A stretch of 64,000 nucleotides of DNA from Lachnospiraceae bacterium (GTDB lineage: Bacteria; Bacillota; Clostridia; Lachnospirales; Lachnospiraceae), in the NCBI GenBank assembly GCA_009780115.1, contig WRAQ01000003.1, positions 62,001 to 126,000 on the forward strand, in the 5' to 3' direction. Both the position numbers and the translations under genes were made by a program. Shown here one piece after another: positions 55,617-63,456 of the stretch. The notes below the pieces were generated by a model, which worked only from the letters and a program-made list of their open reading frames with translations, was not told where the DNA came from and searched no databases. Every line of letters begins with the position of its first letter. Position 1 is the first letter of the stretch.

Positions 55617-56551
55617 TTATCAAACCCGGTAATTATTATCTCGTTATAAAGTTCCTTTACTTTTTCAGGCGGAATTATTGCGATGCCCGGCAGAGTTGCT
55701 GCCGCCGCCGAAATAGCAACAGCATTACGCAAAGTTTCTTGCATATCTTGCCCGCTTAACTGCGATATACAAAACGAAGCTACCACACTGTCGCCACAGC
55801 CAATAGTATTCTTCACTTTGATTTCGGGGGCTTTGGCATACAGAACTTTATTTTCCAAGGAGCTGGCATATACTATACCCTTTCGGCCAAGTGAAACCAG
55901 CACATGGGTTATGCCCTTTTGCACCAGTCCCCTGCTTGTTTCTGCAACCGCTTCCACCCCTCTTACCGGATGCTTTACCAGATATTCCAATTCTTTTAGG
56001 TTAGGCTTTATCATATAAGGCTTTTCCCGTACCCCCTCGACTAATAAATCGCCGCTGGTATCAAGAATTACTTTTCTATCTTGTTTTTTGGCAATGCTGA
56101 TTAATTTTGCATAAATATCCGAAGCAATTCCCCGGGGCACACTGCCGGAAAGAACGATTAAATCACTATCTTTCAGCGATAATTTGAAATCCGCAAGAAA
56201 GTGTTCCAATTCCATTTTCGTTATCTCGGGGCCCGGTTCAAGGATTTCCGTGATAAAACCATCGGCGGCAACGATATTTGTGCTGACTCTTGTTTCTTCG
56301 TTTACTTTTGTAAAAGTTGTTACTGCCTTTATTTCCCGCAAATGGTTTTCAATAAAAGTCCCGGAATAGCCCCCGATAAACCCAAGGGTACTTACGCCTA
56401 TATCGTACTGCCGCAGAATCCGGGCGACATTGATTCCTTTTCCGCCGGCATGGTTATGGATGGTCTGCATCCGGTTTACTTGCCCAAGCAATAAGCTTTG
56501 GGTGGTACAGGTTTTGTCGATGGCGGGGTTTAAAGTAACGGTAGTTATCAT
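55613..56551 (-). CDS. PfkB-family sugar kinase, 1-phosphofructokinase type
   Basis: 312 residues from the ATG at 56551 (GAGGAG 6 nt upstream). TLNPAIDKT at the start and HAGGKGINVARIL mark the FruK/LacC subfamily of phosphosugar kinases; the catalytic base is in IGCGDSVVASF. No PTS gene lies nearby, so fructose-1-P, tagatose-6-P or another substrate cannot be decided. Repeat A9 lies upstream. Confidence 0.88.
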   Translation of the reverse strand: MITTVTLNPAIDKTCTTQSLLLGQVNRMQTIHNHAGGKGINVARILRQYDIGVSTLGFIGGYSGTFIENHLREIKAVTTFTKVNEETRVSTNIVAADGFITEILEPGPEITKMELEHFLADFKLSLKDSDLIVLSGSVPRGIASDIYAKLISIAKKQDRKVILDTSGDLLVEGVREKPYMIKPNLKELEYLVKHPVRGVEAVAETSRGLVQKGITHVLVSLGRKGIVYASSLENKVLYAKAPEIKVKNTIGCGDSVVASFCISQLSGQDMQETLRNAVAISAAAATLPGIAIIPPEKVKELYNEIIITGFDN

Positions 56552-56588
56552 AATGGTCTCCTCTCTAATTTCAGAGGTCATTTACTAC

Positions 56589-56703
56589 GTAAGTCAGGTA
56601 ATAAATTCTCTCCGTCACTATGGCCTAATTGGTGTAAAATATAATTTTTCTCCGGGGAAGAAGGCGGCCTAAGGTTCCTGCGAGATGTTTTTACCTGACT
56701 TAC
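56589..56703 (-). repeat. Family A structured repeat, copy A9
   Basis: The arms GTAAGTCAGGTAA and TTACCTGACTTAC are exact complements over 13 bp, and the stem continues with small bulges to CTC/GAG. The core is intact. Located between recJ and the PfkB gene. Confidence 0.9.
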
Positions 56704-56723
56704 TCATTATCTGCCATCAGGTA

Positions 56724-58529
56724 TTAACAATAGTTTTGCATTACTATTCTGATGTCTTCTTTGCCTTTATAGGTGACCATGTCCGGGTAGTAGGTGATGT
56801 TGATTTTCATCGGTTCCGTACCGCAAGAACCTTTGTATAAAAGTTCCTTTTGGGCGGGGGAAAATTTGTCGGATAAGAATTTGTCGAAGGCATCAATGTC
56901 ACCAAAGTGAAGGATTTCAAATTTGCGGCCGTCACAGTCGGAAACTTTATATTTGGCGGCGCGCCCGGTTTTCCCCATTACCCGGCCGTTAAGCAGAATT
57001 AAATCTTTTTGGGCAAAAACCGGTTTAGGGTTCGCTATACCAAACGGCTCTAATAAGTCAAATTCGCGAATCAACTGCGGAGAAATATATGATAACGGCA
57101 TTGCGATATCAATACTTATTTTCGGGATAAAGTCGCCTTCCGTTAAGGCAGCATTTTCGTTTAGCGCTTGGCGGAGCTTTTCGATGTTTTCCGGCGGCAT
57201 TGAAAATCCGGCCGCTTGTTTATGGCCGCCGAATTTCGTAAATAAGTCTTTACATTTGCACATTTCATCATACATATGATAAGTTTCAATGCTGCGCCCC
57301 GAACCCTTAACCCCATCGTCACCATCTGTCAAGACAAAAACCGGGCGGTGGTAACGTTCCTTGATTCTTCCGGCAATAATCCCGGCCAGGCTTTCATGGC
57401 AATCCGGCAGGTAAAGGACAAGAACTGCGTGAAACATTTCTTTATCTTTGTCGTGAAACAGTTCTTCCACTATCGCTATTGCCGCCTCCACGCCTTTTGC
57501 GGTCATTTCTTTACGATTCTCGTTAAGGCTTTTAAGCCCGCCGGCTATATCAATAGCTTCCCGGTAATCAGTCGCTTTTAATAAAGCAATCGCCCGTTCA
57601 GCAGTATCTAAGCGGCCGGTTGCATTTAAGCAAGGTCCAATAATGAAACCGATATGGTAAGGGGAAAGTTTAGCCGCATCAATCCCGTTGACTTCGATCA
57701 AAGCCCGGATGCCAAGGTTTTCACACTCCCGCAAATGTTTTAAACCATATTTAGTTAAAATGCGATTTTCATCGCTTAGTTCCATCACATCACATATCGT
57801 TGCCGCCGCCGCAAGACAACGCAATTCCTCATGCAATTTATCCGGAATTGACAGCGAAAGCTGAATATACAAAGCTTCAATTACTTTTAGCGCTGCCATA
57901 CCCCCGCAAATTTGCTTAAAGGGGTAGGGGCAGTCCGGCTGCCAGGGGTCAACAATCGCATCGGCGGGCGGTAATTGATAAAAGCGTTGATTTTCTTGCC
58001 CCGGCAAAGTGCATTCCTCTTCATACGGTACTTCGTGATGGTCGGTAACAATCACTGTCATATTCATTTCTTTAGCTAATTTAACCGGCCGGGTAGCCGC
58101 AATCCCGTTATCGCAAGTGATAATCGTATCAATCCCGGCCTCATGAGCCTCAATAATCAAATTTTCATTAAGCCCGTAACCATCTTTTATCCGGTGAGGG
58201 AGCACTGTATCAGCTTTCCCCCCTAGCGAGTTAAGCCCTTTCAGCAAAATAAAAGCTGAACAAATCCCATCAACATCATAATCACCGATAATCCTCATTG
58301 GTGCTGATTTTTGAATTTTATCCGCAAGAATAATCACCGCATCAGCCATTCCTTTTAGTAGAAATGGGTCATACATTTCTTCAATCGTACCATGCAAATA
58401 TTTGCGGATATCTTCTTCATCAATTATATCCCGGTTCCGGATCAGGCGTGCAAGAATCGGTGATATGTTGAACTTCCGCCCAATATCATCGAAATCAGCC
58501 TTTTTTGCGCTAATAAACCACTTCGCCAT
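56724..58529 (-). CDS. recJ: Single-stranded-DNA exonuclease RecJ
   Basis: 601 residues from the ATG at 58529 (AGAGG 5 nt upstream). DHH-family motifs DYDVDGICSAF, CDNGIAA, TDHHEVP; DHHA1 segment with GRSIETYHMYD and KFGGHKQAAGFSM. It degrades 5' ssDNA in recombination and repair. Its start lies close to the relic repeat A10 and polC. Confidence 0.95.
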   Translation of the reverse strand: MAKWFISAKKADFDDIGRKFNISPILARLIRNRDIIDEEDIRKYLHGTIEEMYDPFLLKGMADAVIILADKIQKSAPMRIIGDYDVDGICSAFILLKGLNSLGGKADTVLPHRIKDGYGLNENLIIEAHEAGIDTIITCDNGIAATRPVKLAKEMNMTVIVTDHHEVPYEEECTLPGQENQRFYQLPPADAIVDPWQPDCPYPFKQICGGMAALKVIEALYIQLSLSIPDKLHEELRCLAAAATICDVMELSDENRILTKYGLKHLRECENLGIRALIEVNGIDAAKLSPYHIGFIIGPCLNATGRLDTAERAIALLKATDYREAIDIAGGLKSLNENRKEMTAKGVEAAIAIVEELFHDKDKEMFHAVLVLYLPDCHESLAGIIAGRIKERYHRPVFVLTDGDDGVKGSGRSIETYHMYDEMCKCKDLFTKFGGHKQAAGFSMPPENIEKLRQALNENAALTEGDFIPKISIDIAMPLSYISPQLIREFDLLEPFGIANPKPVFAQKDLILLNGRVMGKTGRAAKYKVSDCDGRKFEILHFGDIDAFDKFLSDKFSPAQKELLYKGSCGTEPMKINITYYPDMVTYKGKEDIRIVMQNYC

Positions 58530-58545
58530 AATAACCTCTCTATAC

Positions 58546-58608
58546 AAGGAAGGCAAAAACAACTGCATCCAAACAAGTTTGGTTGGCCGAATGTTTATTG
58601 CCTGACTT
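58546..58608 (+). repeat. Family A relic A10 (arms only)
   Basis: AAGGAAGGCAAAAACAACT and GTTTATTGCCTGACTT correspond to the two arms of the family; the conserved core is replaced by a short segment with AAACAAGTTT. It is the only copy facing against its neighbours' transcription. It spans the recJ-polC gap. Confidence 0.6.
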
Positions 58609-58614
58609 TAAGTA

Positions 58615-61600
58615 TCACAGTAAATCGAATATGTTCATTTGGTTTGATTCCGGCAACTCTCCAAACAATCCTAACCGTTCCATTAATTCAACTACTGTTT
58701 TACTCACTTTCGCCCGTTGACGGAAGTCGTCACGCGATAAATATTTACCCATCTCTTTCGCTTCGACCACGGCATCAGCCGCTTTATCCCCCAATCCTTC
58801 AATACTGCTAAGGGACGGCATTATTTTTCCGTCAATAAGCTGAAAATCATGAGCCTTAGCCGTATAAATATCCAGCGGGACAAACTCAAACCCCCGGGCA
58901 TACATTTCCTGGACAATCCGCATATCACGATATGAGTCCTGCTCTTTTTTAGTTAATTTCCCTATTTCCTCGCGTTGTTTATAATCTGCCATCGCCCGTT
59001 CCAAATGTTTTTGCCCCTGACACATGATTTCATAATTAAATGCCGAAGCCCTGATTGAGAAAAAAGCAGCATAGTAGGCTAGCGGGTAATAAACCTTAAA
59101 ATAGGCAATCCGCCACGCCATCATCACATAAGCGGCCGCATGGGCTTTCGGGAACATGTACTTAATTTTTTCACAAGACCAGATATACCAGTCCGGGACT
59201 TTCGCGGCTTTCATTGCTTCCTTCCACTCATCAGTAAGCCCCCTGCCCCTTCTGACACTTTCAGTAATATTAAAGGATAAAGAGCTGTCCACTCCCTTAT
59301 TAATCAGATAAGTCATGATATCGTCGCGAGTACTGATAACCGTCGAAATTGTCGCTTTCCCCTCTTTGATAAGCTCCTGGGCATTACCTAACCAAACATC
59401 AGTACCGTGAGACAAACCGGAAATACAGATTAAATCAAAAAACGATTGCGGTTTAGTATCTTCCAGCATCTGAATGACGAAATCTGTGCCAAACTCCGGC
59501 ACCCCCATCGCCCCTAAGCGGCACCCGCCAATTTGCTCCGGTGTTACTTTCAACGCTTTTGTGTTTTGAAAAAGTGACATTACTTCTTCATCTTGAAATG
59601 GAATCGATAACGGGTCAACCCCGGTTAAATCCTGAAGCATCCGCACCATTGTCGGGTCGTCATGCCCGAGTATGTCTAATTTCAGAAGATTGTGGTCAAT
59701 CGAATGATAATCAAAGTGAGTTGTGATAATATCGCTATTTACATCATTAGCCGGCCGCTGAACCGGGGTGAATGAATTAATTTTTTCGCCAAGCGGCAAA
59801 ATGATAATTCCGCCGGGGTGCTGGCCGGTACTCTTCCGGATCCCGGTACAACCGGAAACAATCCGGTCAATTTCACAATTCCGTTTAACTTGCCCCCGTT
59901 CGTCAAAATATTTTTTCACATATCCAAAAGCAGTTTTGTCCGCCAAAGTTGAAATTGTCCCGGCCCGGAAAGTCTGTCCGGAGCCAAAAATAACTTCAGT
60001 ATATTTATGAGCTTTGCTTTGATACTCGCCCGAGAAATTAAGGTCAATATCCGGCTCTTTGTCACCGTTAAAACCAAGGAATGTTTCAAAAGGAATATCA
60101 AAACCATCTTTCTTAAGTTCTTCCCCGCACTTTGGACAAGCTAAATCCGGCAAATCAAAGCCAGTCCGGCCGGCAAATCCCTGTACCACTTCCGAATCAA
60201 AATCACTATAAAAACAAGTCAAACAATAATAATGCGGCCGTAAGGGATTTACTTCAGTAATACCGGCCATTGTTGCAACAAAAGAGGAACCAACCGAACC
60301 ACGGCTGCCGACAAGATAACCGTCTTCAAGCGATTTCCAAACCAATTTCTGAGCTATTATGTACATAACGGCAAAGCCATTTTGGATAATCGAATTAAGC
60401 TCTTTATCCAAACGGTTTTTTACCAGCTCCGGCAAGGGGTTGCCATATAATGTGAAAGCACGGCGGAAGCAAATTTCCTCAAGCTCCTTGTCACTATTTT
60501 CGATGACCGGCGGACATTTGTCAGCACGGAGCGGTGAAATCGGGCTAATCATCGCCGCAATTTTGTTGGTATTTTCAACAACTATTTCAAAAGCTTTTTC
60601 CCGGCCAAGATAAGCAAATTCATCAAGCATTTCGTCGGTTGTTCGCAGGTATAACGGGGCTTGATCGTCGGCATCGTCATAACCCTGCCCGGCCATAATA
60701 ATCCGCCGGTAAACTTCATCATCAGGGTCAAGAAAATGAACATCACAAGCGGCAACGACCGGTTTATGGTAATCCTCACCCAATTTAACTATCTTTCGGT
60801 TCAGTTCATGGATATCAGCAAGTGAATTAACTGCCGGAATTTTTTCTGATTTTAGCATAAACTGATTATTCGCGGCCGGCTGAATTTCCAAATAATCATA
60901 AAAATTCACAATCCGGCTCATATCAGCGGCGGATTTCCCCTCAATCAATGCACTATAAAGCTCGCCCGCTTCACAGGCACTTCCAACAATCAAACCTTCG
61001 CGATATTCCATAAGCAGGCTTTTGGGGATTCGCGGCCGGCGGCGATAATAATTCAAATGCGATTCGGATATTAATGTATAAAGATTCTCACGCCCGATAT
61101 CATTAGCCGCCAAAATAATCACATGAAAGCTGGGCAGTTTTTTAACAAGTTCCGGCGTTGAATTATTAAGCATATTCACTTCTTTAAGAGATTTTACCCC
61201 TTTTTCCTTAAGGCGGGAACAAAAATCATTAAAAATTTGCGCAGTGCATTCGGCATCATCATCGGCCCGGTGATGGTTTTTTTGATTTATTTTTAAAGCC
61301 TTACAAATTGTATCTAAAGTATGTTTTTTCAGCTCCGGGAGAAGGATTCTTGCCATAGCTAAAGTATCAAGATAGGTAAATTCCTTTACTAACCCCTGCC
61401 GGCGGCAGTTTTCTTTAATAAAGCTCATATCAAAGTTTGCATTGTGGGCAACCAAAGGCCTTTCGCCAACAAAGGAAAGAAATTCCGGAAGGACTGCTTC
61501 GATATCAGGAGCTTCCAAAACCATTTCATCATTGATTCCGGTTAAGCGCTCAATTTCATAAGGAATCGGCACATTGGGATTGATAAAAGACTGATAACGT

Positions 61601-63117
61601 TTGGTGATATTTCCCCCAATGACCCTTACTGCGCCAATCTCGATAATCCGGTTATTAAGCGGAGAAAAACCTGTTGTTTCAATGTCAAAAACTACATATT
61701 CATCATCAAGGAGCCGAGTGCCGGCATTAGTGGCTATCTCGCGCAAATCATCAACAAGATAAGCTTCTACGCCATAAATCACTTTGAAAAAATCCGCTTC
61801 CGCCGGCGGCTCTTTACCCTCCTTTTCCCAAAGGCGTTTTTTTTCTTGATTATATATCTTCTTCCAGGCTTTGTATGCATCAGGAAATGCCTGTACCACA
61901 CCATGGTCAGTGATTGCAATAGCACTGTGCCCCCATTCAAAAGCCCGCTCAATCAGTCTTCCCGCTTCGGAAACCCCATCCATATCACTCATTTTGGTAT
62001 GGCAATGAAGCTCAACCCGTTTAAGTTTTGCTTCATCAAGCCGCTTCGTAGTAAAATTAAGCGTTTTTTTGATTCCGACAATGGAACCGATAGTCAAGTC
62101 ACCATCAAACTTGTCCATCAGTACAATCCCCTTGATTTTCACAAATACACCGTATTTAATATTCTCCTTAAGTTCATCGAGCATTTCATCACCGACGAAA
62201 AGCTTTATTTTTATCGTATCCGTAAAATCGGTAAGGCTAAATATCACAATCATTTTTTCATTTTTGATTGAGCGAAAATCAAGGAAGATAATCTGGCCCC
62301 GGATAATAACTTCGCCAATTTCACCAATGATTTCTTTAAGCGGAGTAAATTCACCGTCATCAAAATCGCGGCCATACAAAACATCAGGGTTATCGGAACG
62401 TTTGCGGGATTTTCTGGCCGGGGGTCTTTTGATCTTTTCAGCAACTAGAGTATCAGTTTCTTCCTTAAGGATAATGGGTTCATTATTTTCTTGCGGCTGA
62501 ATCCGGATACTGTCAGGGACGGAATCTTCATTTACCTTAAGCTCGCCCCGGGCAATATTTGTCACTTCATTAATTCTTGCCCGTATTTTTGCATCATCAT
62601 CGCGGGATTTGCGCTTATTTTCTTCATTATCAATTATAATTTCAACAGAAAGGCCACAGCGTTCATTAAAAACCTGGCTAAAATATTGGGCTAATTCTGC
62701 TGCTTTATTTTCAATTAAAAGCGAAGCATCAATCGTTAAAAGAAGTTGCTTTTCATTAGGGTAACTAATTTTGGTATTTTTTAAGATACTTAAAAGCACC
62801 GGTTTATCTTTTAATTCAAGGATAATGCTTTCCTGATAAATATGCAGAAGTTTTTCCGCATTATATTGGGCTGAAAGTTTGAAGTTTTCAAAAATTTTGA
62901 TTCTGACCGGCTGTTCCCGGAAAAGTTGCTTTTTTATTTCATTTTCTACTTTGTAGACAACCGCCTTATGAATCAGGCGGTTACTTGATATGTAAATACG
63001 GATAAAATCCCTCTGTCTGGTCATTTTCACTTTCTCGACCCAAACTTTCGAGAATAAATCGTGAATTGATTTTTCCAACTTGAGCGCGGGAAATACTTCT
63101 GTAAAATTTTGTGCCAT
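58615..63117 (-). CDS. polC: DNA polymerase III alpha subunit, Gram-positive type
   Basis: 1500 residues, slightly longer than the ~1440 typical. Order: N-terminal domain and OB fold (~1-380), PHP (VELHCHTKMSDMDG) split by a DEDDh proofreading exonuclease (FDIETTGFSP, HNANFDMSF, HRADDDAECT), a zinc site (CLTCFYSDF...CPKCGEE), polymerase palm with PDIDLNFSG, and C-terminal helix-hairpin-helix. Leading-strand replicase in low-GC Gram-positives. GAGGAG is 12 nt from the ATG. Its leader has element C2. Confidence 0.98.
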   Translation of the reverse strand: MAQNFTEVFPALKLEKSIHDLFSKVWVEKVKMTRQRDFIRIYISSNRLIHKAVVYKVENEIKKQLFREQPVRIKIFENFKLSAQYNAEKLLHIYQESIILELKDKPVLLSILKNTKISYPNEKQLLLTIDASLLIENKAAELAQYFSQVFNERCGLSVEIIIDNEENKRKSRDDDAKIRARINEVTNIARGELKVNEDSVPDSIRIQPQENNEPIILKEETDTLVAEKIKRPPARKSRKRSDNPDVLYGRDFDDGEFTPLKEIIGEIGEVIIRGQIIFLDFRSIKNEKMIVIFSLTDFTDTIKIKLFVGDEMLDELKENIKYGVFVKIKGIVLMDKFDGDLTIGSIVGIKKTLNFTTKRLDEAKLKRVELHCHTKMSDMDGVSEAGRLIERAFEWGHSAIAITDHGVVQAFPDAYKAWKKIYNQEKKRLWEKEGKEPPAEADFFKVIYGVEAYLVDDLREIATNAGTRLLDDEYVVFDIETTGFSPLNNRIIEIGAVRVIGGNITKRYQSFINPNVPIPYEIERLTGINDEMVLEAPDIEAVLPEFLSFVGERPLVAHNANFDMSFIKENCRRQGLVKEFTYLDTLAMARILLPELKKHTLDTICKALKINQKNHHRADDDAECTAQIFNDFCSRLKEKGVKSLKEVNMLNNSTPELVKKLPSFHVIILAANDIGRENLYTLISESHLNYYRRRPRIPKSLLMEYREGLIVGSACEAGELYSALIEGKSAADMSRIVNFYDYLEIQPAANNQFMLKSEKIPAVNSLADIHELNRKIVKLGEDYHKPVVAACDVHFLDPDDEVYRRIIMAGQGYDDADDQAPLYLRTTDEMLDEFAYLGREKAFEIVVENTNKIAAMISPISPLRADKCPPVIENSDKELEEICFRRAFTLYGNPLPELVKNRLDKELNSIIQNGFAVMYIIAQKLVWKSLEDGYLVGSRGSVGSSFVATMAGITEVNPLRPHYYCLTCFYSDFDSEVVQGFAGRTGFDLPDLACPKCGEELKKDGFDIPFETFLGFNGDKEPDIDLNFSGEYQSKAHKYTEVIFGSGQTFRAGTISTLADKTAFGYVKKYFDERGQVKRNCEIDRIVSGCTGIRKSTGQHPGGIIILPLGEKINSFTPVQRPANDVNSDIITTHFDYHSIDHNLLKLDILGHDDPTMVRMLQDLTGVDPLSIPFQDEEVMSLFQNTKALKVTPEQIGGCRLGAMGVPEFGTDFVIQMLEDTKPQSFFDLICISGLSHGTDVWLGNAQELIKEGKATISTVISTRDDIMTYLINKGVDSSLSFNITESVRRGRGLTDEWKEAMKAAKVPDWYIWSCEKIKYMFPKAHAAAYVMMAWRIAYFKVYYPLAYYAAFFSIRASAFNYEIMCQGQKHLERAMADYKQREEIGKLTKKEQDSYRDMRIVQEMYARGFEFVPLDIYTAKAHDFQLIDGKIMPSLSSIEGLGDKAADAVVEAKEMGKYLSRDDFRQRAKVSKTVVELMERLGLFGELPESNQMNIFDLL

Positions 63118-63144
63118 TAATTAATCATACTCCTCAAAATCCAT

Positions 63145-63295
63145 GAAGAACGCGCTTTCTGCGTTCTTCCCGTGTGAAGCTTTAAATTTTCTTTGCAACT
63201 GAAGCATTAGATTTTCTTGAATGGTGTATTATACCGTTTTAGAAAATCTCTTCAGTTTGGACAATTGTCCGATTCCTTAGAAAATCTTTTCACAC
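63145..63295 (-). repeat. Family C structured leader element, copy C2 (before polC), with nested hairpin
   Basis: Hairpin GAAGAACGC/GCGTTCTTC (63145-63169); outer stem GTGTGAA (63172)/TTCACAC (63295); nested hairpin ACTGAAG...AGATTTTCT with AGAAAATCT...CTTCAGT (63198-63256); palindrome GGACAATTGTCC (63259-63270). The closing stem differs from C1 by a compensated pair. Confidence 0.78.
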
Positions 63296-63332
63296 TATTA
63301 TAGCATGAGAATTGCTTTTTATTCAAGATTAG

Positions 63333-63444
63333 TATAATATCACTTCAAAGTGATTATTCTATACAAGGGGTAAAGGTTGAAAGAAAAACATTTCAACGCC
63401 TGAATGTAATTCAGGTTTTGATTATCAAGTCCGCCGATGGCGGA
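63333..63444 (+). promoter_or_regulatory. Hairpin-rich leader with possible promoter
   Basis: TATAAT at 63333-63338 with TTGCTT 15 bp upstream is a possible promoter. Downstream come four hairpins: TCACT/AGTGA (63340-63353), GTTGAAA/TTTCAAC (63376-63397), CCTGAA/TTCAGG plus TTTT (63399-63419), TCCGCC/GGCGGA (63430-63444). The last overlaps the GGAG ribosome site of the next gene. Rest of the 63118-63456 gap is C2. Confidence 0.5.
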
Positions 63445-63456
63445 GATTGGGTGTAT

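Noticed and set aside
1083-56703. Family A as a CRISPR array or tandem repeat
   Set aside because: Copies are dispersed over 55 kb, single, and lack regular spacers or cas genes.
1083-58608. Family A as a simple insertion sequence or recent MITE
   Set aside because: No transposase is in the window, target-site duplications are not evident, and arm sequences vary while pairing is kept, unlike recent MITE copies. A very old MITE origin remains possible.
63115-63129. Three-codon upstream reading frame coupled to polC (ATG ATT AAT TAA)
   Set aside because: The ribosome site lies only 1 nt from its ATG, too close to function, and it is too short to support.
63145-63169. C2 hairpin as another family B copy (both have AGAACGC/GCGTTCT)
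   Set aside because: The second hairpin and the GATTTACAC end of family B are missing, and C1 has a different stem; the match is likely coincidental.
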